Origin: Acidimicrobiia bacterium
GTDB taxonomy: Bacteria; Actinomycetota; Acidimicrobiia; Acidimicrobiales; SKKL01
Direction of reading: 5' to 3'
Assembly: GCA_016649895.1 (NCBI GenBank)
Contig: JAENWR010000006.1
Location: forward strand, 1-62,792
Length of the DNA stretch: 62,792 nt
How positions within the stretch are numbered: the first letter of the stretch is position 1; each line of letters starts with the position of its first letter. The notes under the pieces were generated by a model. That model was given only the letters and a program-made list of their open reading frames with translations. It searched no databases and was not told the DNA's origin. The translations under genes were made by a program, and so were the position numbers. Shown piece after piece: positions 53,996 through 62,792 of this stretch.

Positions 53996-55047
53996 CAAAC
54001 GAGGCGGACGGCGCCGTCGCCCTTGGTGACGTCGCCGATCTCGACGGCGCGATGGCCGGCGGTGCGCAGCACGTCGAGGGTCTTGTGGGCGTCGAGCGCG
54101 GGGACGATGACGACCATCCCGAGACCCATGTTGAACACCTTGGCCATCTCGGGGTCGGACACGTTGCCGGTGCGCTGGATCTCGCCCATGATCGGGGGCA
54201 CCTCCCACGTGGAGCGGTCGATCACGGCGTCGTTGTGGCCGCCGAGCGCACGGGGCACGTTGCCGACGATGCCGCCGCCGGTGATGTGGGCCACGCCGCG
54301 CACGTCGACCTGGCGGAGCAGCTCGGAGATGGCCGGTGAGTAGATGACCGACGGCTGGAGGAGCTCGTCGCCGAGGGAGTGCTTCGCACCCTCCCAGGCC
54401 GGCTCGTCGAGGGAGCGGCCGCCCAGCTCGAGCAGCACACGACGGGCGAGCGAGTAGCCGTTGGAGCGCAGGTTGGGCGAGGGCAGGCCGATGATGCGGT
54501 CGCCGGCCGCCACGTGCTCGCCGGTGATGATCTGGTCGCGCTCGACCACACCGGTGGCGAAGCCGACGAGGTCGAACTCGCCCGGCTCCATGGCGCCGGG
54601 GTGCTCGGCCATCTCGCCACCGATGAGGGCGCAACCGGCGGTGCGACAACCCTCGGCCACCCCTTCGACGAGCTGCTCGATGTGGTCGGGGTCGAGCTTG
54701 CCGACCGCGATGTAGTCGAGGAAGAAGAGCGGCTCGGCGCCCTGGCAGGCGAGGTCGTCGACACACATGGCAACGAGGTCGACGCCGATGGTGTCGAACC
54801 GTCCGACCTTCTGCGCGATGAGCGCCTTGGTGCCCACGCCGTCGGTGGACGACACGAGGACCGGCCGCTGGTAGCGGTGCTGGGCGAACTCGAAGAGTCC
54901 GCCGAAGCCGCCGATGTCGCCGACCACCTCGGGCCGGAACGTGGAGCGGACCTTTTCCTTGATGCGCTCGACCGCGAGCTCGCCGGCGGCGATGTCGACG
55001 CCGGCTGCGGCGTAGGTCTCGCCGCCGTCGGGGTTCTGGATGTTCAA
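53995..55047 (-). CDS. purM: Phosphoribosylformylglycinamidine cyclo-ligase (AIR synthetase)
   Basis: 350 aa, ATP-dependent ring closure of FGAM to AIR. Family blocks: TYAAAGVDIAAGELAVERIK, VSSTDGVGTKALIA, GVDLVAMCVDDLACQGAEPL, GGEMAEHPG, GLPSPNLRSNGYSL and HITGGGIVGNVPR. The TTG at 55047 overlaps the purF stop (TTGA) and gives the standard N-terminus. Confidence 0.95.
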   Translation of the reverse strand: MNIQNPDGGETYAAAGVDIAAGELAVERIKEKVRSTFRPEVVGDIGGFGGLFEFAQHRYQRPVLVSSTDGVGTKALIAQKVGRFDTIGVDLVAMCVDDLACQGAEPLFFLDYIAVGKLDPDHIEQLVEGVAEGCRTAGCALIGGEMAEHPGAMEPGEFDLVGFATGVVERDQIITGEHVAAGDRIIGLPSPNLRSNGYSLARRVLLELGGRSLDEPAWEGAKHSLGDELLQPSVIYSPAISELLRQVDVRGVAHITGGGIVGNVPRALGGHNDAVIDRSTWEVPPIMGEIQRTGNVSDPEMAKVFNMGLGMVVIVPALDAHKTLDVLRTAGHRAVEIGDVTKGDGAVRLV

Positions 55048-56621
55048 CCTCGACCCCTTGCGCGTGAACTGGAGCTCGCTTCGTCGGCCGGCAGGAGGTG
55101 GCCCGGCCCGCCGAGGTTGCCACGGTTGTCGACGGGGATCTCGAGCTCGCCCTCGAGCACCGACTTGCCGATCGACACCGGGATCTCGATCGGGTAGTTG
55201 CCGGTGAGGCAGGCGTCGCAGAACCCGGCCGCACCGGTGCCGGCATCGTCGATGGCGGTGACGAGGCGGTCGAGCGACAGGTAGGCGAGGGTGTCGACCT
55301 CGAGGTAGTCGCGGATCTCGTCGACGGTGAGGTTGGCGGCCAGCAGCTCGCCCCGCGCTCCGGTGTCCATGCCGTAGAAGCAGGGCCAGCGGTAGGGCGG
55401 CGAGGAGATGCGCAGGTGCACCTCGGCGGCCCCGGCCTCGCGCAGCATCTTCACCATCGCCCTCGTCGTGGTGCCGCGGACGATGGAGTCGTCGATGACC
55501 ACCAGCCGCTTGCCGGCGATGTTCTCGCGCAGCGGGTTGAGCTTCATGCGCACCGCCCGAGCCCGCATCTCCTGGCTGGGGGCGATGAAGGTGCGGCCGA
55601 TGTAGCGGTTCTTCACCAGACCCTGGCCGTAGGGGATCCCGCTCTTGCGGGAGTAGCCCTCGGCCGCGGGGAGCGCAGTCTCGGGGACGCCCATCACCAT
55701 GTCGGCCTCGACGGGCATCTGCTCGGCCAGCTGTTCGCCCATGTGGAGCCGAGCCTGGTGCACGCTGCGGCCGTAGAGCCGCGCGTCGGGCCGGGAGAAG
55801 TAGACGAACTCGAACAGGCACAGCTTGGGGTCGATGCGGTCGGTCTCGAACGGGAAGGACGAGCGGGGCCCGGTCTCGTCGATGACGACCATCTCGCCGG
55901 GATCGAGCTCGCGGATGAACACCGCGTCGATGATGTCGAGCGCCGGGCTCTCCGATGCCAGCACCCAACCGTTGTCGAGCCGGCCCAGGCAGAGGGGGCG
56001 GAACCCGTTGGGGTCGCGCACGCCGATGAGGTGGTGGGCATCGTTGAGCGTGAGCGAGAACGCTCCCTTGAGGCGGGGCAGCACCTCGAGCAGCGCCGAT
56101 TCGAGGCTGGCGTGCACCCCCTCGCGGCCGAGCTCGGCGGCCATCAGCTCGGCCATCACGTCGGTGTCGCTGGCGACCGCGCCGGGCAGCATGCCGGCTT
56201 CGTCAGCCAATTCACGGGTGTTCACCAGGTTGCCGTTGTGCCCTAGGGCGAAGCCGATGCCGCCCACGTCGCGGTAGGCCGGTTGGGCGTTGCTCCACAC
56301 GCTGGAACCGGTGGTGGAGTAGCGGGTGTGGCCGATGGCCAGATGGCCCTGCAGGGCAGCGAGGGTGCGGTCGTCGAAGGCGTTGGAGACGAGGCCCATC
56401 TCTCGCACCACGGTGATCGACTGGCCGTCGCTGACGGCCATGCCGGCCGACTCCTGGCCCCGGTGCTGCAAGGCGAAGAGGCCGAGGTAGGTCAGGTGGG
56501 CGACGGGCTTGCCCGGTGCGTAGACACCGAAGACGCCGCACGCCTCCTTGGGGGTGTCGTCGTCGGGGTCCACCGACGGCTCGGGATGACTGGGCTCGTC
56601 GGGGTCGACCACGTCGTCCAT
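55044..56621 (-). CDS. purF: Amidophosphoribosyltransferase
   Basis: 525 aa, first committed step of purine synthesis (PRPP plus glutamine to phosphoribosylamine). A 27-residue acidic propeptide ends before Cys28 (EACGVFGVY), the N-terminal nucleophile. The glutaminase domain has LALQHRGQESAG-type and HNGNLVNT blocks; the PRPP site is VVIDDSIVRGTTT. Four cysteines of a possible Fe-S cluster, as in the Bacillus-type enzyme, include EACG, CLFEF, CFYG and FCDACL. Confidence 0.95.
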   Translation of the reverse strand: MDDVVDPDEPSHPEPSVDPDDDTPKEACGVFGVYAPGKPVAHLTYLGLFALQHRGQESAGMAVSDGQSITVVREMGLVSNAFDDRTLAALQGHLAIGHTRYSTTGSSVWSNAQPAYRDVGGIGFALGHNGNLVNTRELADEAGMLPGAVASDTDVMAELMAAELGREGVHASLESALLEVLPRLKGAFSLTLNDAHHLIGVRDPNGFRPLCLGRLDNGWVLASESPALDIIDAVFIRELDPGEMVVIDETGPRSSFPFETDRIDPKLCLFEFVYFSRPDARLYGRSVHQARLHMGEQLAEQMPVEADMVMGVPETALPAAEGYSRKSGIPYGQGLVKNRYIGRTFIAPSQEMRARAVRMKLNPLRENIAGKRLVVIDDSIVRGTTTRAMVKMLREAGAAEVHLRISSPPYRWPCFYGMDTGARGELLAANLTVDEIRDYLEVDTLAYLSLDRLVTAIDDAGTGAAGFCDACLTGNYPIEIPVSIGKSVLEGELEIPVDNRGNLGGPGHLLPADEASSSSRARGRG

Positions 56622-56663
56622 CGTAGGGGAGCAGGCCCGGTTCGCAGCGAACCGCGTCGAGGT

Positions 56664-58883
56664 TCAGCCCTGGGCGGTGCCCTCGCCGAGCGCGCGGGGC
56701 AAGCGGTCGCGCCACTCGGCGGCGGCGTGGGCGAGCGACACCTCGAGGAGGTCCTTCACGACGAGCCTGTCGCCGGTGGCCACACCGAGCCGGCTGCACG
56801 GCACCCCTGCCGCCTCGGCGGCCCGCTCGATGGCCGGCACGGTCTCGGCATCGACGCACACGACCACCCTCGACGGTGCCTCCGACAGCAGCTCGGCGTG
56901 ATCGGCGATGCGGGCCACGTTGAACCCGATGCCCGACTTCACCGCCATCTCGGCCAACGCCACACCGAGGCCGCCGGTGGACACGTCGTGCGCGCCATGG
57001 AGCAGGCCCCCGATGACGAGCGAGCGCACCAGGTCGGCCACCTGGGTGTGGGCGACGGTGTCGAGCTCGGCGAGCATGCCGCCACGGTGGCCCTGATCGA
57101 AGGCCCAGCGCGACCCGGCGAGCGCTGTGGACGGCTCACCGAGGAGGAGGATGCGACCACCATCGACGAACCTGACGCCGGGCGGGCGCCGCACGAGTCG
57201 GTCGATGATGCCGAGCAGACCGATCACGGGACTGGGATCGATGTTGGCACCCCGCGACTCGTTGTAGAGGCTGACGTTGCCGCCGATGACCGGCACGCCG
57301 AACGCCGTGCACGCCTCGGCCATGCCGTCGATCGACTCCGACAGCTGCCACATCACCTCGGGATGCTCCGGGTTGCCGAAGTTGAGGCAGTTGACGACGG
57401 CAAGGGGACGAGCGCCGACGACGGCCAGGTTGAGGATCGATTCAGCGACGGTGAGGGCGGTGCCGGCCCTGGGGTCGACCGCACACCAGCGGTGGTTGCC
57501 GTCGGTGGTGAGGGCGAGGCCACGGCCGGTGTCGACACCGGTGCCGGGGTGCTTCAGCCGCAGCACGGCCGCGTCGCCGCCGGGCGCCTCGACCGTGTTG
57601 AGGAAGAGCTGGTGGTCGTACTGCGACGAGATCCAGGTGGTGTCGGTGAGCATGCCGACGACGGTGGCGCCCAGATCGGCCGGCGGGTCGAGCCGCGACG
57701 GGTCGTCGCTGCGGCGGGCACCCAGGTCGGCGGGCGGTCGGCGAGGTCGGTCGTAGAGCGGGCAGTCCTCGTGGAGCGAGTCGGCGGGGATCCTGCCGAG
57801 CTCCTCGCCGTCGAAGCCGTCGAGCAGGCGCAACCAACCCACGCCGTCGGTGTCGGGTTCGGTGACCTTGCCGATGACGGTGGCCTGCACCTCCCATCGT
57901 CGGCAGATCTCGTACACCCGGTCGACGTCGGCGGGCTCGACGATGGCGAGCATCCGCTCCTGGGACTCGCTGGTCATGATCTCGAACGGCTCCATGTCGG
58001 CCTCGCGGAGAGGCACCGCCGACACGTCGACGTCCATGCCCATGCCGGCGCGCGATGCCGTCTCGGAGGTGGCGCCGCTGAGACCCGCCGCACCCAGGTC
58101 CTGGATGCCCACGACCAGCTTGGCATCGAGCAGCTCGAGGCAGGCCTCGATGAGGCGCTTCTCCTCGAACGGATCGCCCACCTGCACGCTGGGGCGCTTG
58201 CTCTCGTCGTCATCGGAGAAGCCGGCCGATGCGAGGACGCTGGCGCCCCCGATGCCGTCGCGCCCCGTAGCGGAACCCAGGAGCACAGCGAGGTTCCCGA
58301 CGCCGGTTGCATGGGCCAGCACGAGCCGGTCGGTGGGCAAGATGCCGAGGCACAACACGTTCACGAGCGGGTTGTCGATGTAGGTGGGATCGAACACGGC
58401 CTCGCCGCCGACCGTGGGTACGCCCACCGAGTTGCCGTAGCCCGACACACCGCTGACCACACCCTCGGCGATCCAGCGCGACCGGGCGTCGTCAAGGGGA
58501 CCGAACCGAAGCGGGTCCATGAGGGCGATGGGACGGGCCCCCATGGTGAAGATGTCGCGCAGGATGCCGCCCACGCCGGTGGCTGCCCCCTGGTATGGCT
58601 CGATGGCCGACGGGTGGTTGTGGCTCTCGATGCGGATGGCCGCGGCGATGCCGTCGCCCACGTCGACCACCCCGGCGTTCTCGCCCGGACCGACCAGCAC
58701 CCACTCGGCCTCGGTCGGCAGGCGCTTCAGGTGGATGCGCGACGACTTGTAGGAGCAGTGCTCCGACCACATCACGGCGTACATCGCCAGCTCGAGCGGC
58801 ACGGCGTCGCGGCCGAGGATGTCGTGGATCTCGGTGGCCTCGTCGTCGGTGAGGCCGAGGGAGCGGTGCAGCGGCTCGGTCAT
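56664..58883 (-). CDS. purL: Phosphoribosylformylglycinamidine synthase, large subunit
   Basis: 739 aa small-type PurL that works with separate PurQ and PurS to convert FGAR to FGAM. Visible: [55 protein letters not shown] (nucleotide site), [15 protein letters not shown] and [15 protein letters not shown]. Begins the second part of the purine cluster, separated from purQ by a small gene on the other strand. Confidence 0.96.
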   Translation of the reverse strand: MTEPLHRSLGLTDDEATEIHDILGRDAVPLELAMYAVMWSEHCSYKSSRIHLKRLPTEAEWVLVGPGENAGVVDVGDGIAAAIRIESHNHPSAIEPYQGAATGVGGILRDIFTMGARPIALMDPLRFGPLDDARSRWIAEGVVSGVSGYGNSVGVPTVGGEAVFDPTYIDNPLVNVLCLGILPTDRLVLAHATGVGNLAVLLGSATGRDGIGGASVLASAGFSDDDESKRPSVQVGDPFEEKRLIEACLELLDAKLVVGIQDLGAAGLSGATSETASRAGMGMDVDVSAVPLREADMEPFEIMTSESQERMLAIVEPADVDRVYEICRRWEVQATVIGKVTEPDTDGVGWLRLLDGFDGEELGRIPADSLHEDCPLYDRPRRPPADLGARRSDDPSRLDPPADLGATVVGMLTDTTWISSQYDHQLFLNTVEAPGGDAAVLRLKHPGTGVDTGRGLALTTDGNHRWCAVDPRAGTALTVAESILNLAVVGARPLAVVNCLNFGNPEHPEVMWQLSESIDGMAEACTAFGVPVIGGNVSLYNESRGANIDPSPVIGLLGIIDRLVRRPPGVRFVDGGRILLLGEPSTALAGSRWAFDQGHRGGMLAELDTVAHTQVADLVRSLVIGGLLHGAHDVSTGGLGVALAEMAVKSGIGFNVARIADHAELLSEAPSRVVVCVDAETVPAIERAAEAAGVPCSRLGVATGDRLVVKDLLEVSLAHAAAEWRDRLPRALGEGTAQG

Positions 58884-59065
58884 GCTCCGAAAGCTACCGC
58901 CGTTGCCGAGGGATGCCAGACGCCTCCGACCACTGCCGCGATGAGAGCAAATGGCCCAAGACGCTCGTCAGAAATGGGCCGCCGACAGTCGCCGAGGAGG
59001 AGGCCGGTCAATGGCACCAGGTGCCCTACTTGATCTCAACCTCAATCCGTGATCACCTTGTCGTC

Positions 59066-59485
59066 ATGAATGCCAAAGCACGCAAGACCCCGCCCATGTC
59101 CGATTCGCACAAGGCCGCTCTCGCCGAAGGGCGCAACCAGGGCCGAGCCGTACGGCGCTATCTCGAAGCGCTCGATGCCCACAAGCCCAAGCGTGGCCGC
59201 AAGCGAACCCCCGACTCCATCCAGAAGCGACTCGAGGCCATCGAGACCGAGATCGCCACCGCCAACCCGGTGAATCGCCTACAGCTCATCCAGGAACGAC
59301 TCAACCTCTCGGCCGAGCTCGAATCGTCGGCCGACACCGTCGACATGGCGGCGCTCGAGGCAGATTTCGTCGCCGCCGCCAAGGGCTACAGCGAACGCAA
59401 GCGCATCTCGTACGCGGCGTGGCGCGAGCTCGATGTGCCCGCTCACGTGCTCAGCGTCGCCGGCATCTCCCGCAGCACGAGGTAA
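59066..59485 (+). CDS. Conserved hypothetical protein with basic patch and coiled coil
   Basis: 139 aa from the ATG at 59066. A basic AT-hook-like patch (HKPKRGRKRTPDS) is followed by a long helix with heptad character (IQKRLEAIETEIATANPVNR, LQLIQERLNLSAELESSA) and a C-terminal block KGYSERKRISYAAWRELDVP that looks like a small DNA-binding or peptide-binding fold. I have seen similar proteins in actinobacteria but know no function. It lies alone on the plus strand between purL and purQ and shares a terminator with purQ. Confidence 0.75.
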   Translation: MNAKARKTPPMSDSHKAALAEGRNQGRAVRRYLEALDAHKPKRGRKRTPDSIQKRLEAIETEIATANPVNRLQLIQERLNLSAELESSADTVDMAALEADFVAAAKGYSERKRISYAAWRELDVPAHVLSVAGISRSTR

Positions 59486-59499
59486 CGAACGTCACACCT

Positions 59500-59523
59500 C
59501 TTGGGGCCCGGGCGGGCCCCAAG
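59500..59523. terminator. Bidirectional terminator hairpin
   Basis: CTTGGGGCCC, loop GGGC, GGGCCCCAAG: 10-bp stem between the convergent hypothetical gene and purQ. GC-rich with no long T-run. Confidence 0.75.
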
Positions 59524-59526
59524 GGG

Positions 59527-60207
59527 TCAGGCGACTGTCGCCGCACCGGCGGCGACCAGCATCGATTGCAGCAGCCCCCGGCCGTCGGATGAGCCGAGAA
59601 GCTCGGAGGTGGCGCGCTCGGGGTGGGGCATGAGGCCCACCACATTGCGGTCCTCCGAGCAGATGCCGGCGATGTCATCGACCGAACCGTTGGGGTTGTC
59701 GATGTAGCGCAGCACGACGCGATCGTCGCCCGTCAGTTCGGCCAGCGTCTCGGGCGAGCACGTGAAGTTGCCTTCGAAGTGGTTGATCGGAACGACCAGC
59801 TCGTCGCCCACCGACAGCTGCGACGTGAGCACGGAATCGGTCGACTCGACCCGCAGGCGTGAGGTAGAGCACACGAACTTGAGTCCGCGGTTCTTCTGCA
59901 ACGCGCCGGGCAGCATGCCCGCTTCGGTGAGCACCTGGAAGCCGTTGCAGATGCCAACGACAGGTCCACCCGAACGGGCGTGCTCGGCCACCGCCTCCAT
60001 CACCGGCGAGAAGCGGGCGATGGCACCGGGGCGGAGGTAGTCGCCGTGGGCGAAGCCCCCGGGCACCACCACCGCATCGACACCGTTGGTGGTGGCATCG
60101 CCGTGCCACAGGATCTCGCCCTCGGCGCCGAGCGAGCAGACCGCCTCGATGACGTCGAGCTCGCAGTTCGAACCCGGGAACAGGACGACCCCGACGCGCG
60201 TGCTCAT
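59527..60207 (-). CDS. purQ: Phosphoribosylformylglycinamidine synthase, glutaminase subunit
   Basis: 226 aa class I glutamine amidotransferase that feeds ammonia to PurL. Nucleophile Cys87 in GICNGFQ; His and Glu of the triad are in LMPHPERA. VVVPGGFAHGDYLRPGAIA and FTCSPETLAELT are family blocks. Overlaps purS by 4 bases. Confidence 0.96.
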   Translation of the reverse strand: MSTRVGVVLFPGSNCELDVIEAVCSLGAEGEILWHGDATTNGVDAVVVPGGFAHGDYLRPGAIARFSPVMEAVAEHARSGGPVVGICNGFQVLTEAGMLPGALQKNRGLKFVCSTSRLRVESTDSVLTSQLSVGDELVVPINHFEGNFTCSPETLAELTGDDRVVLRYIDNPNGSVDDIAGICSEDRNVVGLMPHPERATSELLGSSDGRGLLQSMLVAAGAATVA

Positions 60208-60464
60208 GCCGGCGCCACTGCACCGATGTGGATGTCGGCGTCCTCGATGACCGGATTCGTGAGGAACCGGGCACACATGTCGGAGACCTCGGAGCGAGCG
60301 GCGGCCTCGTCGGCGGCCTCGAGGGTGAACCTCATGCTCTTGCCCACCCGGACACCGGTGACCCCATCGAAACCGAGCGCCGGAAGCGACCGCTCGATCG
60401 TCGCCCCCTGGGGATCGGCCACCCCATCGCGGAGCCGGACCTCGACGTGCACATCGAACCTCAT
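60204..60464 (-). CDS. purS: Phosphoribosylformylglycinamidine synthase, PurS subunit
   Basis: 86 aa bridging subunit of the PurLQS complex. FDVHVEVRLRDGVADPQGATI, RSLPALGFDGVTGVRVGK and MCARFLTNPVIED are typical. The ATG at 60464 gives the standard length; an earlier in-frame ATG adds seven residues without support. Confidence 0.95.
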   Translation of the reverse strand: MRFDVHVEVRLRDGVADPQGATIERSLPALGFDGVTGVRVGKSMRFTLEAADEAAARSEVSDMCARFLTNPVIEDADIHIGAVAPA

Positions 60465-60499
60465 CGGCCCATCGTCCCACATCGCGAACCCGCCGAGGA

Positions 60500-61309
60500 T
60501 CAGCTGGCGTCGACGAAGTTGGGGCTGTCGAGACGGGGCGCCACGGCCGAGACGTCGTGGGCCGACGCCCACGCCAGATCGTCGACCCCGCCTCGTTCGG
60601 CGAGCTCGATCCCCGACCCGCACGAGGCGATGGTGGCCCCCAGATCGTCGGCCTCGGCTGCGAACGCCGCACGGGCCGAACGCGCCTCGGGGCTGAGACT
60701 CGAGGCGTCGTCGGCCGCGGCGAGCACCGCCCCAGCGCCCAGCAGGTCTTCGAGCGCCGGACGCAGCGGTCCGGTTGGCCCGTTCCATCGCTCGCCCGCG
60801 GCCACCACCCCCACCACGCCGTCGGTCCCGGCGGCACGCGCCGCCGCGGCGGCGACCGCCGACGCGTTGCGCAGGCACGCAGCGAACACCGCGGTGGCGC
60901 CGGCCTCCGCGGCGCCGAAGCAGAGGGCCGACCCGTTGGGCGACGGGAGGACGAGGCGAGTGCCGGCCGGGATCGAAGCCAGCGAGGCAGGCGACAGCGA
61001 CCACGGTGATCCGTCGCTGGGGCCCAGCGTCTTCGAGGCAAGGACGGCACCCTGCTCGGTGGCGTAGTCGGCAGCGGTGCCGTCGTTCCAGCGGTAGGGG
61101 AACACGAGGGCTCCGGCCGCCATGGCCACGTCGACGGCGGTGGTGAAGCGCAGCACGTCGACCACCACGACCACATCGGACACCGGCGCCAACCGCCGCA
61201 CGGCGTGCGGCCCCCAGCCGAAGCGCCACCGCCATCCCACCTGGTCGAACCAATCGACCTGGTCCTTGCGTGGGCTGCGGAGCAGCTCGTCCTCGCCGGC
61301 GGTGCTCAC
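60500..61309 (-). CDS. 2-phosphosulfolactate phosphatase family protein (ComB-like)
   Basis: 269 aa from a GTG that overlaps the purC stop. ComB hydrolyses 2-phosphosulfolactate in coenzyme M synthesis in archaea; bacterial homologues have unknown substrates. Family blocks: VVVVDVLRFTTAVDVAMAAG, GSPWSLSPASL, LVLPSPNGSALCF and AACLRNASAVA. Its place inside a purine operon suggests a phosphatase acting on a purine-related or other phosphorylated metabolite, not coenzyme M. Confidence 0.88.
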   Translation of the reverse strand: MSTAGEDELLRSPRKDQVDWFDQVGWRWRFGWGPHAVRRLAPVSDVVVVVDVLRFTTAVDVAMAAGALVFPYRWNDGTAADYATEQGAVLASKTLGPSDGSPWSLSPASLASIPAGTRLVLPSPNGSALCFGAAEAGATAVFAACLRNASAVAAAAARAAGTDGVVGVVAAGERWNGPTGPLRPALEDLLGAGAVLAAADDASSLSPEARSARAAFAAEADDLGATIASCGSGIELAERGGVDDLAWASAHDVSAVAPRLDSPNFVDAS

Positions 61310-62202
61310 TCGAAGGGGCGCCCGGTGAGCCGCTCGTACGCCTCGACGTAGCGGGCGCGGGTGGCGGCCACCACCTCGGGCGGCAGGGGGGGCGGCGGCG
61401 GGTCCTTGTCCCAGTCGAGCCCGTCGAGCCAGTCGCGCAGCGGTTGCTTGTCGAACGCGGGCGGCGTGGTGCCCGGCGACCACTCGTCGGCCGGCCAGAA
61501 GCGCGACGAGTCAGGGGTGAGCACCTCGTCGGCCACCAACAGACGGCCGGCGACGAACCCGAGCTCGAACTTCGTGTCGGCGATGATGATGCCCCGCTGG
61601 GCCGCCAGCTCTGCCCCCCGCGCGTAGAGCGCCAGCGACATGGCGCGCGCTGCCTCGGCCACCTCGGCGCCGACGAGGTCGACGGCCTGGTCGAACGAGA
61701 TGTTCTCGTCGTGGTCGCCCACCGCCGCCTTGATCGACGGGGTGAAGATCGGCTCGGGAAAACGCTCGGAGTCGCGCAACCCGGCGGGCATGGCCATGCC
61801 GTGCACGGTGCCGGAGGTGCGGTACTCCTTCCACGCCGACCCGCTGAGGTAGCCCCGGACGATGCACTCGATGGGCAGCATCTCGGCGCGGTGGCACAGC
61901 ACACTGCGACCTTCGAGACCCGGGTGGCGAGCGCCCTCGGGGAAGTCGGCGATCGAGGAACTGATGAGGTGGTTCGGGGCGATGTCGGCAAGCTGGTCGA
62001 ACCAGAAGTTCGAGATGCCCGTGAGGATCCGGCCCTTGTCGGGCACCGGTTCGGCCATCACCACGTCGAACGCCGACATCCGGTCGGACGCCACCAGCAG
62101 CAGCCGACCCTCGCCTGCGTCGTAGACGTCGCGCACCTTGCCGCGGTGGACCAAGGGAAGGTCGACGGTGGGCTGCTCGCCCCCGGCGTCGAGCCCGGTC
62201 AA
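61306..62202 (-). CDS. purC: SAICAR synthetase
   Basis: 298 aa, ATP-dependent joining of aspartate to CAIR. Blocks: HRGKVRDVYDAGEGRLLLVA, SDRMSAFDVVM, IECIVRGYLSGSAWKEY, IADTKFELGFV and DEVLTPDSSRFWP. TTG start at 62202 overlaps the purB stop (TTGA); the open frame further up is the shadow of purB. Confidence 0.96.
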   Translation of the reverse strand: MTGLDAGGEQPTVDLPLVHRGKVRDVYDAGEGRLLLVASDRMSAFDVVMAEPVPDKGRILTGISNFWFDQLADIAPNHLISSSIADFPEGARHPGLEGRSVLCHRAEMLPIECIVRGYLSGSAWKEYRTSGTVHGMAMPAGLRDSERFPEPIFTPSIKAAVGDHDENISFDQAVDLVGAEVAEAARAMSLALYARGAELAAQRGIIIADTKFELGFVAGRLLVADEVLTPDSSRFWPADEWSPGTTPPAFDKQPLRDWLDGLDWDKDPPPPPLPPEVVAATRARYVEAYERLTGRPFE

Positions 62203-62792
62203 AGGATCGGCGCGGGGCGGTAGGCCGCGGCCTCGAGATGCCGGGCGGCCACCTCGGCAACCCGCGTCGCCAGGGCATCGACCTGCGCCCCAGCGGCTCC
62301 GACGAACTCCAACGGGTCGGCGACCAGCTTGGCGACGAGGTCGGGACCGAGACGCAGGCGATCGTCGGCCCCGAGGCGCTCGACGAGGTCGATGGCCATG
62401 TCGGGCCGCTCGCGCCGGTCGAGGGCCGCGCCGACCGCGTGCTCCTTGATGATCTCGTGGGCGTGCTCGCGACCCACGCCGGCGTCGACCGCGGCCATCA
62501 GCACCCGCGTGGTGGCGAGGAACGGCAGGTTGCGCGCCAGCTCGGCCTCGATGACCGCCGGATAGGCGCCGAAGTCGGCGAGCACCGTGAGGATCGTCTC
62601 GAACAGTCCGTCGATGGCGTAGAAGCTGTCGGGAAGCGCCACCCGCCGCACCACCGAGCACGACACGTCGCCCTCGTTCCACTGGTCGCCGGCGAGGGCC
62701 GAGACCATGGTGAGGTGGCCCGAGAGGATGGCCGCCAGCCCGTTGACGCGCTCGCACGATCGGGTGTTCATCTTGTGGGGCATCGCCGAGGA
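62199..62792 (-). CDS. purB: Adenylosuccinate lyase (partial, N-terminus off the right edge)
   Basis: C-terminal 197 residues. The frame enters from the edge with SSAMPHKMN, the fumarase/ASL-superfamily signature that contains the catalytic Ser loop (here PHKMN rather than the more common PHKRN). HEIIKEHAVGAAL and the terminal helical domain follow. The enzyme acts twice in purine synthesis. First visible gene of the purB-purC-comB-purS-purQ run. Confidence 0.93.
   Translation of the reverse strand, partial: SSAMPHKMNTRSCERVNGLAAILSGHLTMVSALAGDQWNEGDVSCSVVRRVALPDSFYAIDGLFETILTVLADFGAYPAVIEAELARNLPFLATTRVLMAAVDAGVGREHAHEIIKEHAVGAALDRRERPDMAIDLVERLGADDRLRLGPDLVAKLVADPLEFVGAAGAQVDALATRVAEVAARHLEAAAYRPAPIL

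Noticed and set aside
56283-59033. Long plus-strand open frame (over 900 codons) antisense to purF/purL
   Set aside because: Composition (Arg/His/Gly-rich, no domain) is that of a shadow frame in high-GC DNA; purL and purF on the other strand are unambiguous. The same applies to long antisense frames over the molybdoenzyme, ctaD and CoxL genes.

Overview
The window is high-GC, densely coded DNA with many GTG and TTG starts and 4-base ATGA/GTGA/TTGA overlaps. Its gene content (ClpS next to a DUF2017 protein, actinobacterial-type heme A synthase, a caa3-type oxidase operon, PurL/PurQ/PurS as separate genes) points to an actinomycete, most likely an Acidimicrobiia-like lineage. That placement is inference from gene content, not a marker-gene assignment.

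Layout. 1-8.2 kb: the start of pdxH running off the left edge, an osmoprotectant ABC transporter operon translationally coupled to serS, a decayed toxin-antitoxin pair, and a drug/heme-type ABC exporter. 8.3-18.7 kb: cytochrome oxidase region. A canonical caa3 set (ctaC, ctaD, ctaE, subunit IV) is preceded in the same operon by three paralogues resembling subunits I, III and IV. The subunit I paralogue has lost nearly all its metal-ligand histidines, mostly to glutamine. Then come ctaB, divergent ctaA, clpS and DUF2017. 18.7-23.6 kb: a fully overlapping five-gene operon for a molybdopterin oxidoreductase with ferredoxin-like, Rieske and NarI-like subunits. 23.7-27.6 kb: a PLP racemase-like/DUF1611 pair and a secreted or anchored metalloprotease. 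27.7-28.1 kb: tRNA-Glu, tRNA-Asp and tRNA-Phe.

28.0-35.8 kb: an integrative mobilizable element inserted in the 3' part of tRNA-Phe. It is bounded by a 52-bp perfect direct repeat and carries a MobF relaxase-helicase, tyrosine integrase, excisionase, a toxin-antitoxin pair and a PadR/HAAS pair. Near-identical 24-bp repeats inside each end look like integrase arm sites. 35.8-43.8 kb: an accessory zone of two nucleotidyltransferase/HEPN modules (one broken), an ECF sigma factor with a frameshifted neocarzinostatin-like membrane partner, a DODA-type dioxygenase, and several truncated or frameshifted genes.

43.8-51.9 kb: an orphan form-II CoxL-like molybdenum hydroxylase, a fatty acid desaturase, MgtE, a DUF559 protein, and a manganese-efflux operon in which a yybP-ykoY riboswitch lies between two metal exporters and overlaps the stop codon of the first. 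51.9-62.8 kb: malic enzyme and de novo purine genes (purB partial, purC, comB-like, purS, purQ; purL, purF, purM) plus pyrE.

Two families of short palindromes are scattered through intergenic spaces. One occurs as direct pairs with a 63-64 bp repeat distance. The other is a terminator-like hairpin with a 14-bp stem. Several calls of frameshift cannot be separated from sequencing or assembly error by reading alone.
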